Notes: generated by a model from the letters alone, not told the origin. A stretch of DNA of 64,000 nucleotides from JAOEGB01 sp041262585 (GCF_041262585.1 NZ_JBGCBZ010000014.1:124001-188000), one strand, 5' to 3'; shown: positions 1 to 10,106, counted from the first letter of the stretch. Numbers and translations: made by a program.

Positions 1-3000
1 AGCCGATCAGCCGACCTTCCCGGCCGGGGTTCTCCGCGCGCCGCACCGATGACGCCCTGGGACCGTCCTCGGTCTCGACGCGCAGCCGCCAGCCGTCGGC
101 CGTCGCGACCGGGGCGCCGATCACATGCTGAAGGCGCGCGGTGGGATCAGGAAGAACCGCCCCGGACGGCCCGAGATGGCGGGGTCCGAAGAACACCGGC
201 GGGTTCATCGCGCCCCAGTCGCGGCGCCATTCCCGCTCCGGGCCGTCTCCCAGCGAGCGGAACCACAGCGGCATCCGGTCCACATCGGGTGAGGAGTGCC
301 GCCCGAGCCACTGCTCCCAGGGCCCGTGATCAAGCCCGGAGAAGATGTCGAGACAGACGAATTGAGGGGCGCGCCCTTGGGGGTACGGGCTCTCACCCGT
401 TTGGCTGAGGATGTCCAACAGGTCCTGCCGCGTGGCGGGTTCGGCACGGTCATCTCCGGAGAGCCCGGCGCCCGGGTCGGGTATACGGACGTCTTCAACG
501 GTTTCGCTGGAATCGGAAGGCCGCCGGAGGATCCAGCGCCTGAGCCGGCTCCTCCATGGATGGCCCCACGAATTGGGTGAGGGATACAGCAGGCGCTTGA
601 CGGTCACACCGGTGACCTCCCCGGGCACCATGTGCAAGGTCATCGCCTGCGGCGGGAAGACCCTGGACCGGCGCGGGGGATCCAGCAGCACGAGCAGGCT
701 CACACCCGACACCATCACGGCCCCCAGCGTCTGCCACCAGCCACTCCCGACGCCGATGATCACCAATCCGCCGATCATGCCCGCTGCCAGAATCCAGCGC
801 AGGTTGATCAGTGATGTCCGCCCGACGTCGTTGGCGGGGATCTCGGCGGGCGTCCCTGATGGGAGCGGGCATTCCGGATGGGCGGTGTTCCGTACCCGGA
901 TGCCGCTGGTCACCTCGAAGACCCACCCCATGCGGGCCCACCAGCCCGACTTCTCGTGGTCGTACATCACCGTCAGGAGAGGAGCCATGGGCTCTGTCCG
1001 GATGCCGCCGTCCGCGGGAAGCCCTCTGGTGATCTTGGAGATCGACTCTCTCAGCGTCGCCCCGGGCTCCCGCTCATCGCGCTCCACGGCTCTGGCCTTC
1101 GCGAGGGCGGCGAGCAGCCGTGCCTGGACGGCGTGGCCGGTGTCCTCAGCCTCCTCCAGATCGGTCACCGCGTTCATGAGGAGCTCCGCCGCCTCCGCCG
1201 GGAAACGCAGGGCCAGCACCTCGGCCCTGGCCAAGGTCGACCGCCCTCGGGAACCGGGTGCCATTCGGTCGAGGTCCGGCTCGAAGGCGCCGGACTTGGG
1301 GAGGTCGACAGGACGTGCCCGGGGATAGAGCTTCACATACTCCTGGGCGCTTTCCTCGGTGAGTTTCGCCGGGATTCCCGGTTCGGGACACACCGGAGGC
1401 CACTCCGGTTCGGAGTCGCCCAGCGAGCGCCGGTCCTGGCACTGCCACCAGCCGTGCCAGCTGCCCGCCTCCTCCGGCGTACTGGGCTGGCGCCCCTCGA
1501 CCAGCGTCAGCGTGATCCATGCCTCGGCCCGCACCAGCGGGGATCCCGACATGGCGAGCGAGCCGGCCCGGGGAAAGTATCGGAGGGTCCGGAAGCGCCG
1601 GCAGAGCCGCAGCAGAGCGATCTGGCAGTGCTGCACGGTGTCCGGATCGTCGCCCGCCGCGACGGCCCCCTGGATGTGGGCGTTGAGTAGCTGCGCCGCC
1701 CCCTCGGGCATGCCGTGCAGGGCCAGGCATTGCGCCGTGACGACGACGAGAGGCGGCGTTGCCTCATGGAGCCAGTGAGTGACGGCGTTGCCCGGGGCAT
1801 AGGAGAGATCCTGGATGTACCTCAGTGCGGGTGGCCCGTGCCGGGCAAGGATGTGGAGGGCCAGCGAGAACAGCCGATCGGTGTCCGTATCGCTGGGCGG
1901 GTCGGGCCAGGAAACGCCGGTGAGCAACTCCTGGGCCAGTGCCTGCGCGTGCCCGCCCTCCGCGGCGGCGATGAAGAGCCGGGCCAGCCGGGCCCTGACG
2001 TGTGTGTCCTTGGGCGGCAGCCAGTCGGCCCACCGCGAGTCGTGCGCGGCCTTCGATATGTTCCACGCCGAAGCCGTCGCGGCCTCCGCGAGGAGTTCGG
2101 CTTGTCCGGCCCCCTCCCTCAGCGCCAGCAGGGCAGCCTGCGTCAACGCGGTCGCCACCACCACCCGGTCGGTGTTCCACAGGCGGACGCTGCCTTCCTG
2201 AGTGCCGGTGACGAGCCAGGCGCCGTCCGGCGCGACGGTCACATCGGCGATCGCCTCTCCCTGGTTCGGGAGGGACATGCGCCGGGCTCCGTGGGTGTCC
2301 CACACCGTGACTGTGCGATAGAGGACGGTGGCCAGCCACGTGCCATCAGGGGCGATGACGACCGGCCCGACGGTCTGCCACGCCTGGATGGGCAACCTCG
2401 CGCGGGGAGTGCCGTCGGCGTTCCAGAGCTGGACCGCGCACCCAGGGAAACCGTCGCCTTCGAAGTCTTCACCCATGAAGCGAAGTTCCCTTGAGACGGT
2501 GACGAACCAGGTGCTGTCGGGGGCGACGAAGAGCCGGTCGACCCTCTGGGCGCAGGTCGCCCGGAGGGTGCCGTCGGCGTTCCAGAGGTGCGCCGTTCCG
2601 TCCTCCTGGAGGGTGGCCAGCCACGTGCCGTCGGGCGCGATGACCGGCCTGGTCAGCCGCGTGTCATCGACCGCGATCCTGGCGCGGGGAGTGCCGTCGG
2701 CGTTCCAGAGACATACGGATCCGTCATCCGCGAGGACGGCGAGCCACGTGCCGTCGGGCGCGATGACCGGCCTGGTCAGCCGCGTGCCATCGACCGCGAT
2801 CCTGGCGCGAGAGCTGCCGTCGGCGTTCCACAGCCGGACGACGCCGTCCTGGAAACCGGAGGCGAGCCACATGCCGTCCGGGGCGATGGCCACGCCGGTC
2901 GCATCGACGGTGCCGTCCGACAGGGATGCGCGGAGGGTGCCGTCGGCGTTCCAGAGGAGAACGCTCCCGCCTTCCGCGGTGGTGGCGAGCCAGGTGCTGT

Positions 3001-5959
3001 CGGGAGCGATGGCCACGTCGGCGATTCTCTGGGACACCTCGATGACGCTCGCGCTCAGCGTGTCGTCGGGTCGCCACAGCCGGATGGTTCCGGGCCCCGA
3101 CCACGTGGCGAACCAGGCGCTGTTCGGCGCGATGACTATTCCCGTGTGGCCGGGCAACGTGGCACGCGGCGTGCCGTCGGTGTTCCACAGCCGCACCGTG
3201 TGGTCGTCGGAGGTGGTGGCCAGCCAGGTGCCGTCGGGGGCGACGGACACCCGGTGGGGTCGCCCCGGCTCCGCGAGGAGGACGGCGTCGCGTGCCAGCA
3301 GGCGCAGTTCGGCGGAGCCCACCCCCACGGGACTGCCCTCGGCACCGCCCAGCATCCAGCCGTCGACGGCGGCCAGGACCGACCCGGCGGGAGCCCTGCC
3401 GCCGGCGATGGCCCGGGAGATGTACTCGGCGAGGAACGGAACCCGTTGCCCGGCCGCCGCCTGCCCCAGGATCGCGCGATCGGCGAGAGGCTCAGCCAGA
3501 AAGGGGTGGCGTGAGGCGTACCGGCCGACCTGGCGCCAGATCTCGGCGACCGCGCCACCGCCGGTGTGGATCCGGGACGCGGCCTGGGTGGCCAGGATCG
3601 CCGCCAGAATCGTCGGAACCCCTCTCTCGATTTGCATCGGGCGGGGACGAATGGGACGGGGTGTGCCCGCCGCTTCAGCGGACGCGACGAGGTCTTCGTG
3701 CCGGCGATGGATCACTCTCGCGGCGGCCGCGACCGCGGCGGCCGCCCTCTCGTGCTCCGCCGCGGCGGCCCGGGCGGAGACCTGCGCGGCCCACGCCCAG
3801 GCGTCCTCGCGCACGGCACGAGCCTCGATGCGTTGCCAGAGCCGCCCGGCATCCTCCGTGGAGAGAAGCCGTACGGCCGCGAGCACCGCGAAGACCGGCA
3901 CGTCGTCCAGGACAGGTGTGGAGTCGATCGCTGACGCGGCGTCCCGGCCGAGGAGGTTCCGGGACAGGGGGAACCGGGCGGGATCGGTAGCCGTGACGGC
4001 GAGCAGGCGGTCGCGCAGGTTCTCGTCCACCTCGATCACCGACGGCCGGCCGGCCGCGCCGAGCTCGATGACCCGCACCCACTCCTGGGCGGCCAGCCCG
4101 TCGAAGACCTCGTCGGCGTCGAGCTCCAGCCGGTCCAGAGCGGGCGTGATGAGCCGCCGGTCGAACCGGCCCAGCGCCGCCGCGACCGCCAGCGAGCGAA
4201 CGACGCCCGGATCGGTGAGGCGGCCGATGACGCGCCGCTCCACATACGGGTCGCCAGCGGTGCCGGACAGGTCCACATCGGGATCGCTCAGCGCCCACTC
4301 GGCATACGTCGCCAGATCGAACGGGTTGAACAGGTCCACCTCGCCGCGCAAGGGCTCTCCGGCTGCCGCCGCCGGGCCTGCTCCGGCCTGCGGGGACATC
4401 TCAGCCCTCGCGAGTATCGGGGCCAGCTGCCTCTCGGGCACGGCCCGCGACGCGAGATAACCCGCGGCCTCGTCCCGGGAGAAGCCCGCCACCGGCACCA
4501 CGCGTACGTAGTCTCTGGGCTGGAGAAGAGGCCCGGAGGAGGCCTCCTCGGGCGAGGGAGGCGGCACCAGCCAGCGCCGACCGGCCAGGACGACCCTGAC
4601 GGCCGGCATCCGCGCACGGATGAGCTCGAGAATCCGGAATGTGATCTCGATCGCGGGCGCGGGCGCCCGAGGCGGGTAGAGCTTGGCCAGCTCCTCACAG
4701 GTGTCGAGGATGAGGACGACGGGACCGGGGAGCTCACCCAGGAAACGCGCGAACGTGGCAACCGCGCCCTCCAGCAGCGGGTCCTCTCTCGCGACGAGCC
4801 GCTCCCGGCGGGACAGCTCCTCGTGGAGGTGGTCGACCGCTTCGCGGAAACGGAGATATCGGGCCTCCGCATCCCGGGATTCGACGAAGCCGAGAAGCTC
4901 ACCCGCCAGCGCGAGGAGAATCTCGCCAGGCCGGTCTTCTGGATAGCGCGGGTCCAGGTAGTCGAAGTCCACCCTGGCGACGGGGAACGGCTTCTCTCGG
5001 CGATCACGGGCGAACCGGCCTGAGGTGAGATACCTGACCAGCATGGTCTTCCCCATGCCGCCTTCGCCCAGCAGGTGGGTGGCCCACTCATCGATCGGAG
5101 CCCCGTGCGAGAGCCCGCTGCTCCGCCCGTCCGGCACCCGGTCGGGCCCCGTCCCGCGCTGTCGGCCGCCGAGTATGGACTCTTCGAGCGCCTCCTCAAT
5201 GGCCCGGCGGCGCAGGTAATGGCGCAGGAAGTGGGCATCCTCGGCCTCTTGCTCGGCGCGCGCGACCCGCCACCCGGCCCTGCGGGCCGAGTCCGCCAGG
5301 TGCCCGCCGAGGACATCCCCGACCACCCGCGCCGTCGCGGCCAGGCGTGCCGCGTCCGGTACGGCTCCCGCCTCGATTCTGCGGGACACCTCTCCGAGCA
5401 ACCGGAGCCCCGAGGGATCATCGAGATGATCGGCGGCCACCAGGACCCAGTCGCCGAGCGCGGGGAAGCCCACTGCCGCGAAACTCTCCGTGACCGCCGC
5501 CGCGAAACGCCGCCGGGCGGGCTCGTCGGCCCGGGTTTCCGGTCCCCAGTAGCGGTACGGCCCCGGCAGGGGTTCCGCCAGGTTCCATACGGAGTCGAGA
5601 AGCGAGTTGAGTCTCCGGCTAAGCCGCGCCTGATGCTCCCACCGGAGGTAGGCACCCACCTCCTCCCGGGCCGCCGGGTGGAGCCAGAAGGCCGTCTCCT
5701 CGGTGCCGTCCTCGAGCAGCACCGGCCGCGTCTCGACGAGCCCCTGTTCGGCCAGCGACTTCATCCGGCCGATCACATCAATATTGACGTGCGACAGCCG
5801 TACGGCGAGAGACTCGGTCCACTCGGGTAGGAGCGCGAAGGCGGCGAGAACATCGGGAGGGAAGGCGTCAAGCTGCTCGCTTCGCCGGGTCCGGTCGCGG
5901 CGATCCAGCTCCGCGTCCACATCATCCGGCAGCCGGGCCGAGGAGGAGGGTGAGGTCAT
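1..5959 (-). CDS. Giant STAND-type NTPase with WD40 repeats, CHAT-associated (partial, C-terminus beyond window)
   Basis: One minus-strand frame is open without a stop from the ATG at 5959 to the window edge (about 1,986 codons). The start overlaps the stop of the CHAT gene (ATGA), so the two are translationally coupled. The N-terminal ~280 residues look helical. A Walker A motif GEGGMGKT lies at about residue 297, followed by a Walker B-like VILDTCEELAKLYPP stretch and a helical STAND-like region. About nine WD40-type units occupy residues ~890-1265, each near 40 aa and ending in LWNADGT-like sequence. Two hydrophobic segments follow near residues 1716-1760, then a C-terminal part I do not recognise. 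STAND/WD40 proteins are signal-sensing switches, and here the effector is probably the neighbouring CHAT protease (inference). The end of the protein is not visible. Confidence 0.88.
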   Translation of the reverse strand, partial: MTSPSSSARLPDDVDAELDRRDRTRRSEQLDAFPPDVLAAFALLPEWTESLAVRLSHVNIDVIGRMKSLAEQGLVETRPVLLEDGTEETAFWLHPAAREEVGAYLRWEHQARLSRRLNSLLDSVWNLAEPLPGPYRYWGPETRADEPARRRFAAAVTESFAAVGFPALGDWVLVAADHLDDPSGLRLLGEVSRRIEAGAVPDAARLAATARVVGDVLGGHLADSARRAGWRVARAEQEAEDAHFLRHYLRRRAIEEALEESILGGRQRGTGPDRVPDGRSSGLSHGAPIDEWATHLLGEGGMGKTMLVRYLTSGRFARDRREKPFPVARVDFDYLDPRYPEDRPGEILLALAGELLGFVESRDAEARYLRFREAVDHLHEELSRRERLVAREDPLLEGAVATFARFLGELPGPVVLILDTCEELAKLYPPRAPAPAIEITFRILELIRARMPAVRVVLAGRRWLVPPPSPEEASSGPLLQPRDYVRVVPVAGFSRDEAAGYLASRAVPERQLAPILARAEMSPQAGAGPAAAAGEPLRGEVDLFNPFDLATYAEWALSDPDVDLSGTAGDPYVERRVIGRLTDPGVVRSLAVAAALGRFDRRLITPALDRLELDADEVFDGLAAQEWVRVIELGAAGRPSVIEVDENLRDRLLAVTATDPARFPLSRNLLGRDAASAIDSTPVLDDVPVFAVLAAVRLLSTEDAGRLWQRIEARAVREDAWAWAAQVSARAAAAEHERAAAAVAAAARVIHRRHEDLVASAEAAGTPRPIRPRPMQIERGVPTILAAILATQAASRIHTGGGAVAEIWRQVGRYASRHPFLAEPLADRAILGQAAAGQRVPFLAEYISRAIAGGRAPAGSVLAAVDGWMLGGAEGSPVGVGSAELRLLARDAVLLAEPGRPHRVSVAPDGTWLATTSDDHTVRLWNTDGTPRATLPGHTGIVIAPNSAWFATWSGPGTIRLWRPDDTLSASVIEVSQRIADVAIAPDSTWLATTAEGGSVLLWNADGTLRASLSDGTVDATGVAIAPDGMWLASGFQDGVVRLWNADGSSRARIAVDGTRLTRPVIAPDGTWLAVLADDGSVCLWNADGTPRARIAVDDTRLTRPVIAPDGTWLATLQEDGTAHLWNADGTLRATCAQRVDRLFVAPDSTWFVTVSRELRFMGEDFEGDGFPGCAVQLWNADGTPRARLPIQAWQTVGPVVIAPDGTWLATVLYRTVTVWDTHGARRMSLPNQGEAIADVTVAPDGAWLVTGTQEGSVRLWNTDRVVVATALTQAALLALREGAGQAELLAEAATASAWNISKAAHDSRWADWLPPKDTHVRARLARLFIAAAEGGHAQALAQELLTGVSWPDPPSDTDTDRLFSLALHILARHGPPALRYIQDLSYAPGNAVTHWLHEATPPLVVVTAQCLALHGMPEGAAQLLNAHIQGAVAAGDDPDTVQHCQIALLRLCRRFRTLRYFPRAGSLAMSGSPLVRAEAWITLTLVEGRQPSTPEEAGSWHGWWQCQDRRSLGDSEPEWPPVCPEPGIPAKLTEESAQEYVKLYPRARPVDLPKSGAFEPDLDRMAPGSRGRSTLARAEVLALRFPAEAAELLMNAVTDLEEAEDTGHAVQARLLAALAKARAVERDEREPGATLRESISKITRGLPADGGIRTEPMAPLLTVMYDHEKSGWWARMGWVFEVTSGIRVRNTAHPECPLPSGTPAEIPANDVGRTSLINLRWILAAGMIGGLVIIGVGSGWWQTLGAVMVSGVSLLVLLDPPRRSRVFPPQAMTLHMVPGEVTGVTVKRLLYPSPNSWGHPWRSRLRRWILRRPSDSSETVEDVRIPDPGAGLSGDDRAEPATRQDLLDILSQTGESPYPQGRAPQFVCLDIFSGLDHGPWEQWLGRHSSPDVDRMPLWFRSLGDGPEREWRRDWGAMNPPVFFGPRHLGPSGAVLPDPTARLQHVIGAPVATADGWRLRVETEDGPRASSVRRAENPGREGRLIG

Positions 5960-8028
5960 GGGTCCTGCCTCAGGCCGTGCAGCCGGGCATAGGAGCGCCA
6001 GGCGGCGTCGTCATCCTGGATCAGGAAGTGTCCGTAGTCGGCGAGGTCGTCGACCATCTCGTACAGCTTGAGCGCGATCCACTTCGGCTCGCCCCTGAGG
6101 CGCTTGCGGAACCGCTCACGGAGCTTGTCCTGGTCGTGATCGGGGGTCGCCACGTACACCTTGCGGTAGTCCGCGTCGGGATGCCATGGGTGCAGGAGGA
6201 TCCACTGGTAGCCGAGCGCCGCCTCGTCGTCAGGAAGGGGCCCCAGCTCGGGGAACACGCAGCCGCCGATGCCCGGCCGGTCGGCCTGGAACGCCCGCAG
6301 CGGCCCGCTGTCGCTCATGGACGCCGTCGCGATCACAGGGGCCGGTGAGCCGGCGGTCCCGAGGCCGGCCGGGGTGAGCATGTCCAGCAGGCCCGGCTCC
6401 GGCTCGATGTAGCCGAGCGCGCCCTTCCAGAGATGCAGCGCCTCGGCGAGCACCACCGTCCTGGTGTGCTCCCCGAACGGCGGGCCCAGGCGCGCGCTAC
6501 CGCTCGCGAGCGCGTGAAGGTCCTCGGCGAGAAGCTCGTTCACGGAGTCCGGCGCCAGCGGCGCGTCGCTCTTCCGGAAGGCCGCCACCGCCTCGCGGAT
6601 CCGTTGCCGGCTCACCGCGTCGTTGCCGCCGACAACGGGTTGCGGCAGGCCCAGGTCCGACTGGAGGGCCAGCGGCACATACAGCGGCAACCCCAGTGCG
6701 AGGCGGACGCGCAGGTCCGCGTGCATCAGGTCGGCCACCACCTGCCGCAGGCGTCTGGGCGCCGACTGCTCCTTGTACGGCAGCAGCGGCAGCGGCACGT
6801 GCCCCGCCTGGAGCAGCCGGAAGCCGATCTCCCTCAGCAGCCGGGTCGTCCCGAGATTGTCGAAGCCTCTCTTGGTGGCCGCCGCGACGAAGCTCAGCTT
6901 CTTGTCGAACACCTCGTCCACGACATCGAAGATCGGGCGGCGGCCGATGTAGACGGGCTGCTGCAGCAGGTCGAGCCGGCGGGCCATCTCCCGGATCCTC
7001 ATGGCGGGCGCCGGGTCCACCGCCCGGAACCCGGCCGGCACGGTCTCCGCGGCGAAGAGGATCGGCATCGCCCAGTCGAACCGGTCGCACACCGTGGGGC
7101 TCGCGACCAGCGCGGCGCGGCGGCCGTGCGCGACCGACTCGGTGACCTCCTCGCCCGCCAGCAGCGCTCGCATGAGGAGCCGGGAGAACAACCGGCAGGC
7201 CTGCTCGCTGATCTCCCCGGCCATCGCCGCGACCAGTGGCACTCCCGCGGCGACGAGCCGGGCCGCGACCGACGACGTGCGCTCCGCGCCGCCCGACGTG
7301 GCGCGGCCGTCCGCCGCGCCATGACACGAGCTGAGAACGACTGCCAACGGCAGGTGTGGCTTCAATGCGCTGACCAGCTGTGTTGGCGACACGTCCTCCC
7401 CGGCGAGCTGGATCGTCGGCTCGCCGTACTCGTCAAGCCGGCCGTGCGCCACGAGATGCACCAGATCGGGACGGAAGGAGGCACACTTCGTCGCCAGCTC
7501 GTCGAGGGTCACCCCCTCACCGGCCAGCCGGGTGATCGCCAGCCCTGCCGACTCGCACTCCCGCAGCAGGCCGAGGAACATCGCCCCGGGCCGGATCACC
7601 GGGTCGGTCAGCGGAGCACCGCTGGCGAACAGGACTCTCGGAGCGCCGCTGATGGTCCGCGGCTTCCGATCGGACGGCAGCAGCCGGGTGAACGCCACCA
7701 GGATGTCGCAGGCCGCGAGCGGCCTGACGCCGTCGTGCATCGTCTCCCACATGAGCCGCTGCAAATCGTCCGGCAGGCGAAGGGCCAGCTCCACGCCTCG
7801 TGCCCGGTCTACCGCCGCGAGTTTCATGATCTCATCCCAAGCGGGGCGGACGAGGGCGTCGAAGAGCGCCATGCCGTACTGCTTGACGTCGTCCAACGGC
7901 GATCCGGCCAGCAGCGGCTCCAGGCGTGCCGCGGCCAAATCGTACGGCTGCAGCAGGTCAACGCCCTGCGATGTGATCCGGACCTCGGAATCGGTCACGG
8001 TTATGACGACCCTCGGCAGCCCGCTCAT
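5956..8028 (-). CDS. CHAT-domain (caspase-like) protease with C-terminal degenerate ATPase-like region
   Basis: 690 aa. Residues ~100-330 are a CHAT domain: DLVHLVAHG places the catalytic His at 195 and VVLSSCHG the catalytic Cys at 235, followed by the typical SVAARLVAAGVPLVAAM stretch. From ~350 on, GRRPIFDVVDEVF resembles the entry to a STAND/AAA domain. The following P-loop position reads GFDNLGTT and lacks the GKT signature, so it looks inactivated. The gene starts inside the stop of the upstream metallopeptidase gene and its own stop overlaps the start of the STAND-WD40 gene. CHAT proteases are known effectors in bacterial conflict systems. The natural substrate cannot be read from the sequence. 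Confidence 0.88.
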   Translation of the reverse strand: MSGLPRVVITVTDSEVRITSQGVDLLQPYDLAAARLEPLLAGSPLDDVKQYGMALFDALVRPAWDEIMKLAAVDRARGVELALRLPDDLQRLMWETMHDGVRPLAACDILVAFTRLLPSDRKPRTISGAPRVLFASGAPLTDPVIRPGAMFLGLLRECESAGLAITRLAGEGVTLDELATKCASFRPDLVHLVAHGRLDEYGEPTIQLAGEDVSPTQLVSALKPHLPLAVVLSSCHGAADGRATSGGAERTSSVAARLVAAGVPLVAAMAGEISEQACRLFSRLLMRALLAGEEVTESVAHGRRAALVASPTVCDRFDWAMPILFAAETVPAGFRAVDPAPAMRIREMARRLDLLQQPVYIGRRPIFDVVDEVFDKKLSFVAAATKRGFDNLGTTRLLREIGFRLLQAGHVPLPLLPYKEQSAPRRLRQVVADLMHADLRVRLALGLPLYVPLALQSDLGLPQPVVGGNDAVSRQRIREAVAAFRKSDAPLAPDSVNELLAEDLHALASGSARLGPPFGEHTRTVVLAEALHLWKGALGYIEPEPGLLDMLTPAGLGTAGSPAPVIATASMSDSGPLRAFQADRPGIGGCVFPELGPLPDDEAALGYQWILLHPWHPDADYRKVYVATPDHDQDKLRERFRKRLRGEPKWIALKLYEMVDDLADYGHFLIQDDDAAWRSYARLHGLRQDP

Positions 8029-9410
8029 GGGGCACCCGCCACGAGCCTGGCCGCGAGTCTTCGGGCCACGGCGGCGACCTGCGGCTTCGGCGGCTGAGCG
8101 CCCATCGTTCCCGGCGGACCGCAGCGGGCCAGGTGCGCCACGAGGTTCCCGTGAACACGCTCCCGATCAGCGGGCGGAAGCCGGTCTCCGGTCCCGGACG
8201 CGACGCCCGCCGCGACTTCCGCCTCTGCTTGCGCCCCGGCTCCGGCGGCGACTCCGGCCGCGATGAGCACACGTGCGGCGGCGCGCTCGTCGAGCCGGGT
8301 GAACAGCGGATCCCGTTCACCCAGCCTGCGCGCCCAGTTCCAGGCCAGGCCGCCGGTCGAAAACCATGCCGTCCGCAGCCCGCTCAGCTCCAGGAGAGAC
8401 CGTCCGTCCAGCCGAATGCCCAGCAACGCCGCGGCCGCCTTGGGCACCGCCGCGAACAGCGCGCGGAACTCCGGTGGGGTCGCGTCGCCGGGCGGCTCCG
8501 GCTCGGCCGTCCAGGCGGACAGATCACCGAGGCCGGCCTGACGGGCGACCTCGGCCATGAGTCTGAGCCGTACGACAGGAGGAGGGTAGGCGTCACCCGG
8601 CCGGGGAGCCCTGAACAGGGTCTCCCGGGAACCGTGCTGCAACTCGGTGACCGCCCAGGCCGCCGCGGGGCCCGTCATGAGCACGGAATAGGCGTCGGCG
8701 AACGCCTCCAGGGTCCAGTCCGACCATTCCTGAGTCCCATCCGGAGCCACGGAGACAAGCGCCATCCGGGCGGCGTGCTCCAGATCACCGAGATCGTGCA
8801 GCACGTGATGGCCGGTCTCGTGCGCGGACAGCACCAGCCACCACGCTTCCCGCGCCGTCCAGGCGGGCAGGCACACGACCGGGATCGGCAGTTCGGCGAC
8901 GAACGAGGCCACCACGGCGTCGGCCGGGGCACGAAGGTCGGGCGGCACCGAAAGCCTCGGGGTCGCGGAGGCGTCGAACCGGGGCTCCACGTAGGCAAGC
9001 GGCCCGGTGGGCGGGTCTCGTCCCAGCAGGGCGAACGGCTCTCGCCAGCAGCTCCGGACCACCTCGTCCGCCGCGGCCAGGACGGGGCCGAAGCGCGGAT
9101 CAAGGCGCTGGTCGTATTTCCCGGCGTACCACTCGAACAGCCGCCGCACGGCGAGCAGGCTCCGGTCCAGTTCCGCGCAACGTTCGTAGACCGCGCCCGA
9201 GCCGGGAATGAGGTGCGCCTTGTCCAGCTCCTCCGTGAGAGCCGTCAGCATCTCGGCGAAGATGTCTTCCAGAACGCGGATGTGATGCTGGAACCGGATG
9301 AAACGCGGATCCGCACCGCGCGCCCCCAGCCACGCGACGACCTCTTGACGCGATATCTCGGCTGTGGCAAGGGAACGGTCCACCCGAGCACGGACACGTT
9401 CAGGGCGCAC
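8025..9410 (-). CDS. HExxH (gluzincin-type) metallopeptidase-like protein, first gene of the CHAT/STAND operon
   Basis: 461 aa. AHETGHHVLHDLG gives a zinc-binding HExxH motif (His197, Glu198, His201). LEAFADAYSVLMTGP downstream supplies a plausible third ligand (Glu235) in an ExxAD context, the gluzincin pattern. No signal peptide or membrane segment is seen, so it is probably cytoplasmic. The N-terminal ~130 residues are helical. The C-terminal part is Ala/Gly rich with no motif I know. The stop overlaps the CHAT gene start (ATGA), so stoichiometric co-expression is likely. A regulatory or maturation protease for its partners is an inference. A degenerate, non-catalytic metallopeptidase fold is possible. 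Confidence 0.8.
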   Translation of the reverse strand: MRPERVRARVDRSLATAEISRQEVVAWLGARGADPRFIRFQHHIRVLEDIFAEMLTALTEELDKAHLIPGSGAVYERCAELDRSLLAVRRLFEWYAGKYDQRLDPRFGPVLAAADEVVRSCWREPFALLGRDPPTGPLAYVEPRFDASATPRLSVPPDLRAPADAVVASFVAELPIPVVCLPAWTAREAWWLVLSAHETGHHVLHDLGDLEHAARMALVSVAPDGTQEWSDWTLEAFADAYSVLMTGPAAAWAVTELQHGSRETLFRAPRPGDAYPPPVVRLRLMAEVARQAGLGDLSAWTAEPEPPGDATPPEFRALFAAVPKAAAALLGIRLDGRSLLELSGLRTAWFSTGGLAWNWARRLGERDPLFTRLDERAAARVLIAAGVAAGAGAQAEAEVAAGVASGTGDRLPPADRERVHGNLVAHLARCGPPGTMGAQPPKPQVAAVARRLAARLVAGAP

Positions 9411-9537
9411 ACCTGAAAAGATACGGTGCCGCCGCTCGGCGCCTCATCCCTTGAGTAGACCTGTGATCGCTCCGTGACGCTTCGGGTCGCTCCCGAATCA
9501 CGCCTTCCCAAGGCCCGGCGACGGATGCCCGTGGGCG

Positions 9538-10086
9538 TCACGGTGATTCGGGGAATCGGATGAAGCGTGGCGGGACGTGGTCGACCAGCCATACCCCGTT
9601 GGCGCTGACCCGGAAGGCATGACCGGCCGCGTGCATGGCGGCGGCGTCCACCACCAGGACGACCGGCTTGCCCCGCCGCGCGCCCACGCTTGTCGCCGTC
9701 TGCCCGTCTCGCGACAGGTGCACATGGTGCCGATCCATCGGCCGCAACCCCTCGGCCCGGATCGCGGCCACGCTCCTGGCCACCGTGCCATGAAAGAGGA
9801 ACGGCGGCGGCTCGACCACCGGCAGATCGAGATCGACGGCCACCGAATGGCCCTGGCGGGCCCGGATCCTACCTTCCTCGATCACGTACCGCTTCTTGTC
9901 GTTGTCGGCCACGACCTGCCGCAGGTCGGCGTGAGAGATCGGGAACCCGTGCGAGGCCGCGGCCCTGAGAAGCACGTCGACCTCCACCCAGCCGTGCGGG
10001 TCCAGCTCGATCCCGATCCGCTCGGGCTCATGCCGCAGATGCTTGGCGAGGAACTTGGAAACCCGCACCAGCCGCCGCTCATCCAT
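9538..10086 (-). CDS. kptA: RNA 2'-phosphotransferase, Tpt1/KptA family
   Basis: 182 aa from ATG 10086 (in-frame GTG at 10089 and TTG at 10101 are alternatives). All hallmarks are present: an N-terminal KFLAKHLRHEP winged-helix segment, FHGTVARSVAAI, MDRHHVHLSRD and VWLVDHVPPRF, which carry the conserved Arg/His residues that bind NAD+ and the RNA 2'-phosphate. The family removes 2'-phosphates from RNA using NAD+, forming ADP-ribose 1''-2''-cyclic phosphate. Bacterial members have no tRNA-splicing substrate and are thought to act in RNA repair or nucleic-acid modification. It lies 20 bp downstream of a toxin-antitoxin pair on the same strand, so co-transcription is likely. Confidence 0.93.
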   Translation of the reverse strand: MDERRLVRVSKFLAKHLRHEPERIGIELDPHGWVEVDVLLRAAASHGFPISHADLRQVVADNDKKRYVIEEGRIRARQGHSVAVDLDLPVVEPPPFLFHGTVARSVAAIRAEGLRPMDRHHVHLSRDGQTATSVGARRGKPVVLVVDAAAMHAAGHAFRVSANGVWLVDHVPPRFIRFPESP

Positions 10087-10106
10087 CACAACGACCCCCA
10101 ACCGGA

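Noticed and set aside
2328..4460. 710-aa plus-strand open frame
   Set aside because: It is the complement of the WD40 region of the minus-strand STAND gene; its Ser/Arg-rich repeats mirror the LWNADGT codons.
4288..5655. 455-aa minus-strand open frame
   Set aside because: Out of frame with the real STAND gene, whose frame gives the P-loop and continuous domain order.
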